From JAHEKO01 sp965212505 (GTDB taxonomy: Bacteria; Acidobacteriota; Thermoanaerobaculia; Multivoradales; JAHEKO01), in assembly GCA_965212505.1 (NCBI GenBank), contig OZ243123.1, positions 2,294,001 through 2,358,000 on the forward strand: 64,000 nt of DNA, given 5' to 3'. Below, piece by piece: positions 51,543 to 59,910 of the stretch; the stretch's first letter is position 1; each line of letters begins with the position of its first letter. The notes beneath the pieces are model-generated. The model had not been told where the DNA came from, did not search any database, and saw only the letters and a program-made list of their open reading frames with translations. A program made the position numbers and the translations under genes.

Positions 51543-52057
51543 CGATCGATCACCAGCTGAGTGATGTCGACCCGATCGCTCACCATGAGCGTGAGCCCCG
51601 GGGTCCGCGCAAGAATCAGATCGTAGCCTTCGGACGCCTGAACGGCTTCGAAAATGGGCGCGATCTCCTTCTCGATCGCCCGCAAGCCCTCTTCCTGCAT
51701 CTTCTGCCCCTCGCGCTGCTTGTCGTCGCGCAAGCGCTGAGCGGCCAGCGTCTCGTCCTCGTACTGCTTTCGGAGGCGAGCCGCCTCAGCCTGATCGGTC
51801 GCTGACGCCACCTGCTGACCCAGCGCCTGCATGGCTTCCGCCTGTTGCCGGAGCTCTTGCTGGGCGGCCTGCTGGAACTGTGAGAGACGCTGCTGGAGTT
51901 CCTGGCCGGCTGTCGATTGGCCGACAACAACCTGAATATCGACGACGGCAATCTTGATCGAGCCGTCCTGTGCTTGTGCCGTAGCGACTCCCAACACCGC
52001 CAGGATCGGCAGTGCGATAGCGACGAAATGACGTGCTTGGCGACGAATCATGCTCAT
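51524..52057 (-). CDS. OmpH/Skp family periplasmic chaperone
   Basis: A 177-aa protein with a cleavable signal (about residues 1-29, ending AQAQ). The mature part starts with a strand (IKIAVVDIQVVVGQSTAG), then a long alpha-helical coiled coil (about 55-125) rich in Gln/Ala/Glu and a short beta end (YDLILARTPGLTLMVSDRVDITQLVIDRYN), the jellyfish-tentacle layout of Skp. It chaperones outer-membrane proteins in the periplasm. AGGAG lies just before the ATG. No bamA or lpxD neighbour is present, so it may be a second copy. Confidence 0.82.
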   Translation of the reverse strand: MSMIRRQARHFVAIALPILAVLGVATAQAQDGSIKIAVVDIQVVVGQSTAGQELQQRLSQFQQAAQQELRQQAEAMQALGQQVASATDQAEAARLRKQYEDETLAAQRLRDDKQREGQKMQEEGLRAIEKEIAPIFEAVQASEGYDLILARTPGLTLMVSDRVDITQLVIDRYNAVE

Positions 52058-52152
52058 AGCTCCTAAGTTTTCTTGGCAGTCCTGTCCTGTCCTGGCCGAC
52101 CTGCTTGCGTGTCTCGTGCCAGGCCGTGGTGCAACGGCTCAGATCAGCCCGA

Positions 52153-52731
52153 TCAGCCGACCTGATCGTCGCCCTCGGACATCTCCTCTTCAGTGAAACC
52201 GACACAGAAGAGGCCATCCAGCGGGCCGACGTAGAAGGTGATCGGCTGCTCGGACTGTGAGTACTTGTTGTGACAGTTCACGGTGACCTCGGTCGGGCCA
52301 GCCTTGAGCTGCAGGACGAGCTTTTGCGCCTTCTTCGGCTGGTTGTACTCCCCGGTACGGGTCAGCCAACCGTCGGCATATTGCTCGTCTTCGCTTGGTG
52401 TGAACTTCTCTTTGCCAATCTTGAAGAAGATGACCTCGCCCCCCTCGAGCGCCTCGGCGGTGTAGGCGCCCTCCGGCAGGAAGGTCAGCTTCACGACCGC
52501 GTTTTGGATGAAGGCGTCGACCTTCTCCTTGCCCACCTTCTCTTGCAGCGACTCGGCGGTCGGCGGGCCTTGGTCCGCGTTGAACAGGTCGTCCATCGCG
52601 GATTCCATGGCGCGCTGGGTCTGCTGACCGAGCCCGCCGTCGTCGAACTGCGCGAACGCGGCGGTCGGCAGCGCGACAATCGTGAGAGCGACGAGGAGGG
52701 AGCGGAAAGTCTGTGGGATCGGGCGTTTCAT
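52153..52731 (-). CDS. Exported protein of unknown function
   Basis: A 192-aa protein with a clear signal peptide (MKRPIPQTF..., cleavage near AFAQF, about residue 27). AGGAGA lies 10 nt before ATG 52731. The mature part starts with a helical region (QTQRAMESAMDDLF), then a beta-rich domain with two Cys late in the sequence (VNCHNKYSQSEQPITFYVGPLDGLFCVGF) that could form a disulfide, and an acidic tail. I do not recognise a family. It may be co-transcribed with the OmpH gene (95 nt downstream). Confidence 0.7.
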   Translation of the reverse strand: MKRPIPQTFRSLLVALTIVALPTAAFAQFDDGGLGQQTQRAMESAMDDLFNADQGPPTAESLQEKVGKEKVDAFIQNAVVKLTFLPEGAYTAEALEGGEVIFFKIGKEKFTPSEDEQYADGWLTRTGEYNQPKKAQKLVLQLKAGPTEVTVNCHNKYSQSEQPITFYVGPLDGLFCVGFTEEEMSEGDDQVG

Positions 52732-52818
52732 GGGGTGGGTCTCCTGGGCGTTCGAGTGCCCCGATGAAGGTCTGGGTCGCGATCGCAGGATATCAAGAAG
52801 AAGCGCCGCGCCGTGCGG

Positions 52819-52824
52819 TAGATT
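52819..52824 (+). promoter_or_regulatory. Putative -10 hexamer TAGATT for thymidine phosphorylase
   Basis: TAGATT ends 7 nt before GTG 52832 with no SD, the same spacing as selD and purE. Confidence 0.45.
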
Positions 52825-52831
52825 GACCCGA

Positions 52832-54139
52832 GTGAACGCCATCGAGCTCATCGAGCGAAAGCGAGACGGGGTCGCGCTGTCTGACGAGGAGATCGCCTGG
52901 TTCGTGGCCGCGTACGTTGCCGGCGACATACCCGACTACCAGGCGGCCGCCTGGCTGATGGCCGTCTATCTGCGCGGAATGACCCCCGACGAGACGCTCG
53001 CGCTGACCCTGGCGCTCGTCCGAAGCGGCGAAACTGTCGACCTGCCGGACGCCGGTCTGCCGCGGATCGACAAACACTCGTCCGGCGGCATCGGTGACAA
53101 GACAACCCTGATTGTTCTGCCACTGGTCGCGTCCTGCGGAGTTCCAGTCGCCAAGATGTCGGGTCGCGGCCTCTCGACTTTCGGCGGCACGATCGACAAG
53201 CTGGAGAGCATCCCCGGGTTCCGCACCAACCTCAGCAGCGACGAGTTCGAGTCTCAGCTCCAGAGGCACGGCATCGTGCTCTCGGGACAGTCGCTCGACC
53301 TGGCGCCGGCCGACGGCCGCTTCTACGCGTTGCGCGACGTCACCGCGACCGTCCCGAGCAAGCCGCTCATCGCCAGCTCGATCATGAGCAAGAAGATCGC
53401 TGCGGGAGCGCGCGGAATTGTCCTCGACGTCAAGTACGGACTCGGCGCCTTCATGCCCAACGTCGACGAGGCGCGCGAGCTCGCCGAGATCATGATCGGT
53501 ATCGGCCGCGGCGCCGGACGTAGAGTGACCGCCCTTCTTTCCGACACCAATCAACCGCTCGGTCGCACGGTCGGCAATGCGCTCGAGGTCCGAGAGGCGG
53601 TCGAAACCCTTCAGGGCGAAGGGCCGAGCGACCTGGCCGAGCACTGCGTGCAGGTGGCCGGCCACATGCTCCGCCTTTCCGGGCTCACCGAGAGGGATGA
53701 TCTCGCCGATGCAAGACCACTCCTCGAAGAGCGCCTTCACAATGGCGAAGCTCTCGGAACGCTCCGCCGGTTGGTCGAGCTCCAGGGCGGAGATGCACGC
53801 TTGATCGACGACCCCGACCTGCTGCCGAAGGCGCCGGTGGTGCGCCGAGCCACCGCCGCCGAAGACGGTGGCGTCGCCTCGATCGATGCTCTCGAGGTGG
53901 GGCGCGCCTGTCTCGAGCTCGGCGCCGGTCGACTGCGAAAAGGCCAGGAGATCGACCATGCGGTCGGGGCCGTCTTCGCCTGCCAGGTCGGAGACCGGGT
54001 CGCAAAAGGTGACCCGCTGTTCTCCGTGCACGCCCGCACCGAGGCCGCCGCCGAGGCTGCGGTGGCAGCGATCCGAGGAGCCTTTTCCTGGTCGGATGAC
54101 TCCGCCCCGCCACCGGCTCCGGAAGTGCTCGCCGGCTAG
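52832..54139 (+). CDS. deoA: Thymidine (pyrimidine-nucleoside) phosphorylase
   Basis: A 435-aa enzyme that splits thymidine or other pyrimidine nucleosides with phosphate. The signature KMSGRGLSTFGGTIDKLESIPG, the phosphate site DKHSSGGIGDKTTLIVLPLVASCGVPVAK and SIMSKKIAAGARGIVLDVKYGLGAFM are all canonical. The length matches DeoA/Pdp. GTG 52832 starts exactly at the family N-terminus. DeoA versus Pdp specificity is not resolved. Confidence 0.9.
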   Translation: MNAIELIERKRDGVALSDEEIAWFVAAYVAGDIPDYQAAAWLMAVYLRGMTPDETLALTLALVRSGETVDLPDAGLPRIDKHSSGGIGDKTTLIVLPLVASCGVPVAKMSGRGLSTFGGTIDKLESIPGFRTNLSSDEFESQLQRHGIVLSGQSLDLAPADGRFYALRDVTATVPSKPLIASSIMSKKIAAGARGIVLDVKYGLGAFMPNVDEARELAEIMIGIGRGAGRRVTALLSDTNQPLGRTVGNALEVREAVETLQGEGPSDLAEHCVQVAGHMLRLSGLTERDDLADARPLLEERLHNGEALGTLRRLVELQGGDARLIDDPDLLPKAPVVRRATAAEDGGVASIDALEVGRACLELGAGRLRKGQEIDHAVGAVFACQVGDRVAKGDPLFSVHARTEAAAEAAVAAIRGAFSWSDDSAPPPAPEVLAG

Positions 54140-55104
54140 TCGGGCAGACGACCGTCGAGGATGGTGGCGAGTCGGTCGGAGTCGAGGTTGCCCCCGGAGA
54201 CGACAGCGACGACCGGTGTCGGCAGCGCCGGTGAGGCCAGAGCCGCCGCCACCGAGGCCGCTCCAGCCCCCTCGGCCACCACCCGGGCCCGCTCCGCCAG
54301 CAATCGAACCGCGCCTGCTACCTGCCCGAGGCTGACCACCACGACTTCGTCGACCAGCTCCCGGACCAGCGGCCACATCTCGGGCAGCACACTCTTGCCT
54401 CCAATGCCGTCGACGAAACTCGGCTGGTAGTCGATCGTTCGCGGTTCACCTGCCGCGAGCGCCGCGGCCAGCGGCGCCGCGGTCTCCACCTCGGCAGCGA
54501 CCACTCGCACACTCGGCCGAAGCGCCTTCACCGCGGCAGCGATGCCGCAGCTGAGGCCACCGCCACCGAACGGCACCACAATCGTCGCCACCTCGGGCAG
54601 TTGCTCGATCAACTCGAGCCCCACCGTGCCGTTGCCGGCGATGACCTCCGGCTCCGAAACCGGGTGTACGAAGCGACCGGTCAACCCGGGAAAGGCATGC
54701 TCCTCCATCACACGCCACCAGCGATCGAAGGGCACCAACACCGTTCGAGCACCGAGCCGTTCGATGGCGGCCAGCTTGGTCGCGGGGGCGTGATCGGGAA
54801 CGATGACCGTCGATTCGATGCCCAGCCGGCGTGCGCACCAGGCGACCCCCTGGGCCATGTTGCCCGCACTCGCGGTGAAGACCCCGGCGTCCGCCGCTTC
54901 GCCCATCGCGGTGATCGCATTGCCGGCGCCGCGTACCTTGAAGGAGCCAATCGGCTGGAGATTTTCGAGCTTGAGGTGGAGCGCCTCGACCCCTTCCGCC
55001 GGCTCCTCGAGACAGATCACCGGTGTCCGGGCGGCAAGGCCATCGAGCCTCCGCGACGCGACGCGAACCTCTTCCAGGGACGGTCTAGCGAGCGTTCTCG
55101 TCAT
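54136..55104 (-). CDS. PLP-dependent serine/threonine dehydratase-like enzyme
   Basis: A 322-aa fold-type II PLP enzyme. The Schiff-base Lys lies in QPIGSFKVRGAGNAI, the phosphate-binding glycine loop in VPFGGGGLSCGIAAAV, and the Ser/Cys-type cofactor site at VVSGGNLDSDRL near the C-terminus. No ACT regulatory domain is present, so it is the catabolic type. Substrates may be L-Ser, L-Thr or hydroxyaspartate. ATG 55104 overlaps the ornithine cyclodeaminase gene by 20 nt. The longer frame upstream is a shadow of that gene. Confidence 0.85.
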   Translation of the reverse strand: MTRTLARPSLEEVRVASRRLDGLAARTPVICLEEPAEGVEALHLKLENLQPIGSFKVRGAGNAITAMGEAADAGVFTASAGNMAQGVAWCARRLGIESTVIVPDHAPATKLAAIERLGARTVLVPFDRWWRVMEEHAFPGLTGRFVHPVSEPEVIAGNGTVGLELIEQLPEVATIVVPFGGGGLSCGIAAAVKALRPSVRVVAAEVETAAPLAAALAAGEPRTIDYQPSFVDGIGGKSVLPEMWPLVRELVDEVVVVSLGQVAGAVRLLAERARVVAEGAGAASVAAALASPALPTPVVAVVSGGNLDSDRLATILDGRLPD

Positions 55105-56107
55105 CCACCGGGCCGTCAAAGTCGATCTCGGTCCCGACGCCGAGTCGCACCGCTTCGCGGTAGACGTACTCTGCCGCCGCAAGGTCCTCCACACCGAGCC
55201 CGAGCGACTTGAAGAGGGTGATCTCCTCGGCAGAGCTCCTCCCGGCGAGCTCTCCAGACAACACTTCGCCGAGCTCTCCGACCACGTGGTCGTCGCCGAC
55301 TTTGCCCTCCTTCCGCGCGAGGAGGAAGTCGCCCGCCTCGTTGAAGGTCGACTCGCGGCGATCGACAAAGAGTCGGCACCGGGCGACCGCATCGCCGTCG
55401 AGCTCGCGCGCCACCGGAACGCTCGACCCCACCGCGTTGAGGTGCATGCCCGGCTCGAGCCACTCCCCCTCGAGAATCGGCTCCCGCGCTGCGGTCGTCG
55501 TACACACAACGTCGGCGGCAGCAACCGCCTCGCGCGCCGAATCGGCAACTTCGACCGCCAGCCCGGTCCGCACGCAGGCATCGCGTGCGAAGTGCTCGGC
55601 GTGTTCCAGGGTTCGACTCCAGACCCGCACCCGTTCGATGTCGCGCACCTCGCAGATCGCCTCGAGATGGCTCCGAGCCTGCACACCGCTACCGAGAATC
55701 GCCAAGCGGGTCGCATCGGGTCGAGCCAGGAGGCGGGTTGCAACGCCAGAGACGGCTGCCGTGCGAATCGCCGTCACGGCGCTCGCCTCGACCACCGCCC
55801 GCAGACGACCCCGCTCGGTCTCGAAGAGGAGTACGACCCCCTGGTGCGAGTCGAGCTCCGTGCCGTGATTACCTGGGTAGACGGTGACCGTCTTCATGCC
55901 GATCGCGCCGGGGTCGCCGAGGTAGGCGGGCATCATCCCGAGCAGCCCACGGCGATCGGGTGCCCAGAGCAGGGTCCGGAGCGGATTCTCCGCCTCTCCC
56001 CTGCCGAGACCTTCGAGCGCCTGCGCCATGACGTCGATGCACGCTCCCATGCGGAGGAGGCTCCGCACCTCGTCGCGACCGATCACGAGCATGGGCATGG
56101 CGCCCAC
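55085..56107 (-). CDS. Ornithine cyclodeaminase / mu-crystallin family protein
   Basis: A 340-aa NAD(P)-dependent enzyme. The Rossmann motif LAILGSGVQARSHLEAI, the substrate region GMKTVTVYPGN and EASAVTAIRTAAVSGVATRLLARPD are family signatures. Members cyclise ornithine to proline, reduce ketimines or make alanine. Placed next to a Ser/Thr dehydratase, ketimine/imino acid metabolism is a reasonable guess. GTG 56107 has GAGGGG 6 nt before it and lies 3 nt after the PrsW stop. Confidence 0.88.
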   Translation of the reverse strand: MGAMPMLVIGRDEVRSLLRMGACIDVMAQALEGLGRGEAENPLRTLLWAPDRRGLLGMMPAYLGDPGAIGMKTVTVYPGNHGTELDSHQGVVLLFETERGRLRAVVEASAVTAIRTAAVSGVATRLLARPDATRLAILGSGVQARSHLEAICEVRDIERVRVWSRTLEHAEHFARDACVRTGLAVEVADSAREAVAAADVVCTTTAAREPILEGEWLEPGMHLNAVGSSVPVARELDGDAVARCRLFVDRRESTFNEAGDFLLARKEGKVGDDHVVGELGEVLSGELAGRSSAEEITLFKSLGLGVEDLAAAEYVYREAVRLGVGTEIDFDGPVDDENAR

Positions 56108-56110
56108 ACT

Positions 56111-57073
56111 CTACCCCTCGTTCAGCCTCCGCACGCCCCACAGGAAGAGCGCGACGCCGATCAGGGTCGGCGTAACCCCCATCAAGGCAACGGTCGCCAA
56201 CGCCTGCGCGGCCGACCGCGCCTCTCCCTGGCCCGCGATCGCGAGCCAGACGGTACCCAGAAGGAAGAGACCACCCAGGGTGGCGACCCCGATTCCGGTC
56301 AGAGTCAGCGCAATCGAACTCCACTTCTCCCCGGCGCTGAGTCGGTGCTGGTAGGACTCGCCATCGAGCTGCTGGAGCTGCTGGCGGCGCTGCCTTCGGG
56401 TAAGTCGAATCGCGGCGATCCACTCGGAGACGACGAGAATGGGAGCCAGCGAGAGGAGCGCCAGAGCGAGAGGCTCGCTGGAAGGATCGGCTGAACCGAG
56501 CTTGGCAGCGGCAAGCAGAGGCCAATCATAGAGCCCGTGCAGGAAGGTAGGAAGCAATAGTCCGGTGGCCAGGAGCCGTACCCGTGCCTCGGGTTCGAAC
56601 TTCGCCCGGCCGACGCAATAGCCCATGATCACGCCCAGAAACGCGTGGCTCGGCACCGCCGTGAGGGCTCGCGTCAACGCCACCGCGAAACCGCCGTTTG
56701 CCACGTAGACCACATTCTCGAAGGTCGCGAACCCGAGCGAGGCCGCGACACCGTAGACGATGCCGTCCATCGGCTCGTCGAAGGCGGCCCTCGAGGCGGC
56801 GAACCAGAGCACGATGAACTTGAAGAACTCCTCCGGAATCGCTGCCTGTGCGAAGGCAGAGACCAGACCGTGGACAAGCGGCTCGGAGATCGCGTCGATC
56901 CAGGGGTCGATCGGACGGGCGACGGCCAACACCGGCGCGACGATCAACACCCCACCACCGAAGACCATCCAGAGATCGCGGGCCGGCTCCCGGAAGACGT
57001 CGCGCCGGTGGAAGTACCACATCAGGAGCAGCGACGGCACGACGGCGGACACAGCCATGTAGGCGGGAGCCAT
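56111..57073 (-). CDS. PrsW-family intramembrane metalloprotease
   Basis: A 320-aa polytopic protein with about eight helices. Conserved motifs: EExxK-like PEEFFKFIVLWF, FATFENVVYV, a His in SHAFLGVIMGY and HGLYDW near residue 190. PrsW proteases cut anti-sigma factors at site 1 (in Bacillus). A TAGCGT element ends 8 nt before the ATG. The coupled dehydratase/cyclodeaminase genes downstream have no clear link to proteolysis. Confidence 0.85.
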   Translation of the reverse strand: MAPAYMAVSAVVPSLLLMWYFHRRDVFREPARDLWMVFGGGVLIVAPVLAVARPIDPWIDAISEPLVHGLVSAFAQAAIPEEFFKFIVLWFAASRAAFDEPMDGIVYGVAASLGFATFENVVYVANGGFAVALTRALTAVPSHAFLGVIMGYCVGRAKFEPEARVRLLATGLLLPTFLHGLYDWPLLAAAKLGSADPSSEPLALALLSLAPILVVSEWIAAIRLTRRQRRQQLQQLDGESYQHRLSAGEKWSSIALTLTGIGVATLGGLFLLGTVWLAIAGQGEARSAAQALATVALMGVTPTLIGVALFLWGVRRLNEG

Positions 57074-57081
57074 GGGCGCCT

Positions 57082-57087
57082 ACGCTA
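57082..57087 (-). promoter_or_regulatory. Putative -10 hexamer TAGCGT for the PrsW operon
   Basis: On the minus strand TAGCGT ends 8 nt before ATG 57073, without an SD. Confidence 0.38.
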
Positions 57088-57162
57088 TCCGCAATCAAGG
57101 CCCTCGCGGGGACCCCGACCCAAGTTGCTCGTTTTCTGTGAGTTCCCGATACTGATCGTGGG

Positions 57163-57168
57163 TAGAAT
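57163..57168 (+). promoter_or_regulatory. Putative -10 hexamer TAGAAT for the FAAL operon
   Basis: TAGAAT ends 13 nt before ATG 57182. There is no clear SD in between. Confidence 0.42.
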
Positions 57169-57181
57169 CGACCGCCAATTG

Positions 57182-58858
57182 ATGCCCAAGACTCCAGTCG
57201 AGCCGCCACCTCACCTGACCGAAGCGCTCCGCTGGTCGGCCGCCGCCTACCCGACGCGCTCGGTCTCGGTACTCGATCGGCGCGGTCGTCTGGCGGCCCG
57301 CTACTCCACCTCTGAGCTGATCGAGGTCGGAACGGCGGTGGCTAGTCGCCTCGCTTCTGTCGGAATCTCCAACGGCGCACCGGTCGTCGTCGCGCTCCCC
57401 ACCTCGAGCAGCTGGCTCGAAGCCTGGCTTGGAACCCTCTTCGCCGGCGGCCGCCCGGTGGCCATCTCCCCTTCCGGCGCTCTGACGCCAACCGAAGAGA
57501 CGGTCCGTCGCCTCGCCGTCCTCCTGCGTCGACTCGAAGGGCGGCACGTCCTCTGTTCTCCTTCGATGCGTAAGCGGCTGGAGGGCGGAGAGGACCTGCC
57601 TGAGAATCTCGTGCTCCTGACGCCCGAAGAGATCGCCGCACTGTCACCGGCCGCGGTCGACCTCACTACGAGCGATCCGGAGGAGACGGCCTTCATGCAG
57701 CTCACGAGTGGCACCACCGAGGAGTCACGCGTCGTCTGTATCCCGCACCGAGCCGCGGTCCACAACGCACGAGCGATCGGAGACTCTGTGGCCGAATCGG
57801 TTGGTGGAGGGTTGGAGGACCTGGCCGCCTGGGAGATCGCGTCGTGGTTGCCGCTCTACCACGACATGGGGCTGGTCGGCGGCCTCCTTTCGGGCATGAT
57901 CCTCGGGCTGGAGGTTCAGCTGATGCCGCCCGAGGCGTTCCTCGGGCGACCGCGCAGCTGGCTGGCCGCGCTCGGCTCGAAGCGTCGGACCGTTTCGACG
58001 GCACCCAACTTCGGCTACCAGTTCTGCGTCGAGCAGATCGATCGTGACCTCGCCGCTGGGCTCGACCTCTCCAGTTGGAAGGCCGCCCTGGTCGGAGCCG
58101 AGATGGTGCGACCGGAAACGCTTCAGGGTTTTGCTGAACATTTTGCGTGCGCCGGTTTCGACATCGGTGCGTTCCGGCCCTGCTACGGCCTCGCGGAGGC
58201 GGCACTCGCCGTCACGCTCGACCGGGTCGGCGGCTACCGAACCGCCCCGATCCCCGGGGGCAGCGCGGGCGCGGAGACCGTCTGTCTGGGCGCTCCTCTG
58301 ATGGACACGGAGGTCTGGGCCGCTACGCCGGCGGGCGAGCGTCTGCCCGATGGGGCCGTCGGCGAGATTCGAGTTCGCGGTCCCGGCGTCTTCTCCGGTT
58401 ACCTGAACGACGCCGACTCGACCCGCGCTGCGCTGGACGGCGACTGTCTCCTCACCGGCGATCTGGGCTTCCTCCAGAACGGTGAGCTCTACCTCACGGG
58501 CCGGCTGAAGGAGATCCTCGTGGTTCGCGGCCAGAACCTGATGCCTCACGAACTCGAGCAGATCGCGGAGCGCGAGGTCGGCGGCGGCCGCTGTCGTGCA
58601 GCCTGCTTCACCATCGACCACGCCACTCAGGGCGAGCAGATCGTTCTCCTCGCCGAGGCCCCTACCAAAGACACCCGCGAGCTCGAGCGAATGGAGAGCG
58701 AGATTCGCCGCGAGATCGGAGCCACGCTGGGCCTGCCACTCGCAGAGTTCGGCTTCGTCGCACCGGGCAAGCTACCGCGTACGACCAGTGGTAAGGTTCC
58801 GCGCAATCGTTTGAGAGACGAGTACCTCGCGGGCCGAATCGCCCGCCTCGACTCCTGA
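57182..58858 (+). CDS. Fatty-acyl-AMP ligase-like (FAAL) acyl-activating enzyme
   Basis: A 558-aa adenylate-forming enzyme. Phosphate loop MQLTSGTTEESR is near residue 180, EIASWLPLYHDMGLVGGLLSGM is the FAAL signature, then YGLAEAALAVTL, ELYLTGRLKEILVVRGQNLMPHELEQ, and the catalytic C-terminal Lys in RTTSGKVPRNRL. FAALs activate fatty acids as acyl-AMP and load them on an ACP rather than CoA, and an ACP gene follows 16 nt later. The start is chosen where the family likeness begins. Confidence 0.85.
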   Translation: MPKTPVEPPPHLTEALRWSAAAYPTRSVSVLDRRGRLAARYSTSELIEVGTAVASRLASVGISNGAPVVVALPTSSSWLEAWLGTLFAGGRPVAISPSGALTPTEETVRRLAVLLRRLEGRHVLCSPSMRKRLEGGEDLPENLVLLTPEEIAALSPAAVDLTTSDPEETAFMQLTSGTTEESRVVCIPHRAAVHNARAIGDSVAESVGGGLEDLAAWEIASWLPLYHDMGLVGGLLSGMILGLEVQLMPPEAFLGRPRSWLAALGSKRRTVSTAPNFGYQFCVEQIDRDLAAGLDLSSWKAALVGAEMVRPETLQGFAEHFACAGFDIGAFRPCYGLAEAALAVTLDRVGGYRTAPIPGGSAGAETVCLGAPLMDTEVWAATPAGERLPDGAVGEIRVRGPGVFSGYLNDADSTRAALDGDCLLTGDLGFLQNGELYLTGRLKEILVVRGQNLMPHELEQIAEREVGGGRCRAACFTIDHATQGEQIVLLAEAPTKDTRELERMESEIRREIGATLGLPLAEFGFVAPGKLPRTTSGKVPRNRLRDEYLAGRIARLDS

Positions 58859-58874
58859 CCAGAAGAGCCAAGCC

Positions 58875-59120
58875 ATGGACGCGAAGCAGAAGACCCTCCA
58901 GCTGATTTCAGAAGTGAGCGGAATCGCGACCGACGAACTGAAGCTCGAATCGCAGCTCGTCGCCGACCTCGGCATCGATTCCGCGCGAGCGCTTCATCTG
59001 CTGGTCAAGCTGGAAGACGAGCTGGAGATCGAGGTGGACGACGACGAGGTCGCCGACCTCCAGACCGTCGGACACGTGCTCGACTTCATCTCCCGCCATC
59101 AGCCCGCGACCGACGGATGA
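58875..59120 (+). CDS. Acyl carrier protein
   Basis: An 81-aa acidic ACP. The phosphopantetheine Ser is Ser36 in LGIDSARALHLL, a variant of the GxDSL motif with Ala after Ser. Helix II-III (LVKLEDELEIEVDDDEVADLQTVGHVLDFI) is typical. It probably accepts the acyl chain from the ligase upstream and gives it to the acyltransferase downstream (4-nt overlap). It is a dedicated ACP, not necessarily the fatty-acid-synthesis one. Confidence 0.9.
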   Translation: MDAKQKTLQLISEVSGIATDELKLESQLVADLGIDSARALHLLVKLEDELEIEVDDDEVADLQTVGHVLDFISRHQPATDG

Positions 59121-59836
59121 TCCCGCGGGGCGACGCCGCTCCGCGCGAACCGCAGCTGAGTCGTGCCGACCGGCGGAAGGTCGGCTTGGCTCTGCTCGTC
59201 CTGCCGTGGCTGGTCCGGCTGCTGAAGTGGACCTATCGCATCGAGGTCGTCGAGGGCGCTGAACGCGCCGAGTCGATGGTGCGCGACCGGCAACCGGTCG
59301 TTCTCGCCGGCTGGCACGAGAGCCTGCTGCTGAGCGGCAGCTTCCTTCTCGATCGTTTTGTCGCCAGGCGCTTCCCTCTGGTCATGCTCGTCAGCCACTC
59401 GCGTGACGGCGAGATTCTGGCGCGGGTGGTGCACGGCCTCGGCATCGGTACCGTTCGCGGCTCGACCTCACGCGGGGGACTCAGCGGACTGCGCCGACTG
59501 TACAAGACACTCACCAAGGAGCGGCGGTCGGTCGGGCTGGCGCCGGACGGGCCCCGCGGCCCCGCCAAACGCTGCCAACCGGGAGCCCTGCTCCTCGCCC
59601 AGGTGGCCGGCGTCGAGCTCGTGCCGCTCGCCGGCGCGGCCGATCGCGCCTGGCGCCTCGGTTCCTGGGACCGGATGTTCGTCCCCAAGCCGTTCGCACG
59701 GCTCGCGATTGCCGTCGGCGAGCCGGTTCGCGTCGCTCCGGGGCTCGGTTCGGAGGAACTCGAGGCCGAGGGCGAGCGCCTAGCGGAGACCCTCGACAAG
59801 CTCAGCGACCGGGCCGCAAGGGCCCTCCAACGTTGA
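59117..59836 (+). CDS. Lysophospholipid acyltransferase-like (DUF374) protein
   Basis: A 239-aa protein with an N-terminal membrane-associated helix. DUF374 hallmarks: LAGWHESLLLSG (the His of the usual HxxxxD-type site), MLVSHSRDGEIL, GTVRGSTSRGGLSGLRRL and LAPDGPRGPAKRCQPGAL. DUF374 proteins resemble KDO/lipid A or ether-lipid acyltransferases. In this operon it may move an ACP-bound acyl chain onto a membrane lipid or sugar. Confidence 0.83.
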   Translation: MIPRGDAAPREPQLSRADRRKVGLALLVLPWLVRLLKWTYRIEVVEGAERAESMVRDRQPVVLAGWHESLLLSGSFLLDRFVARRFPLVMLVSHSRDGEILARVVHGLGIGTVRGSTSRGGLSGLRRLYKTLTKERRSVGLAPDGPRGPAKRCQPGALLLAQVAGVELVPLAGAADRAWRLGSWDRMFVPKPFARLAIAVGEPVRVAPGLGSEELEAEGERLAETLDKLSDRAARALQR

Positions 59837-59859
59837 AGAGATCCCGCCTCGGCGCGTGG

Positions 59860-59865
59860 TAACAT
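59860..59865 (+). promoter_or_regulatory. Putative -10 hexamer TAACAT for the B12-radical SAM gene
   Basis: TAACAT lies 45 nt before ATG 59911. Unlike the others here this gene has a leader with GGGGGG (59902-59907) as an SD. Confidence 0.4.
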
Positions 59866-59910
59866 CCGCCGCAATCCGGGGGAGACGTTCACCTACCCAT
59901 TGGGGGGCTC

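Noticed and set aside
52078..52100. Short tandem TCCTG repeats upstream of OmpH
   Set aside because: Only three copies, probably chance; no array or phase-variation context.
52150..52168. Inverted repeat CGATCAG/CTGATCG at the end of the exported unknown
   Set aside because: A 7-bp stem with no T-run and mostly outside a convergent arrangement; too weak to call a terminator.
55105..55743. Long N-terminal extension of the Ser/Thr dehydratase
   Set aside because: It is the out-of-frame reading of the ornithine cyclodeaminase gene; the family starts at ATG 55104.
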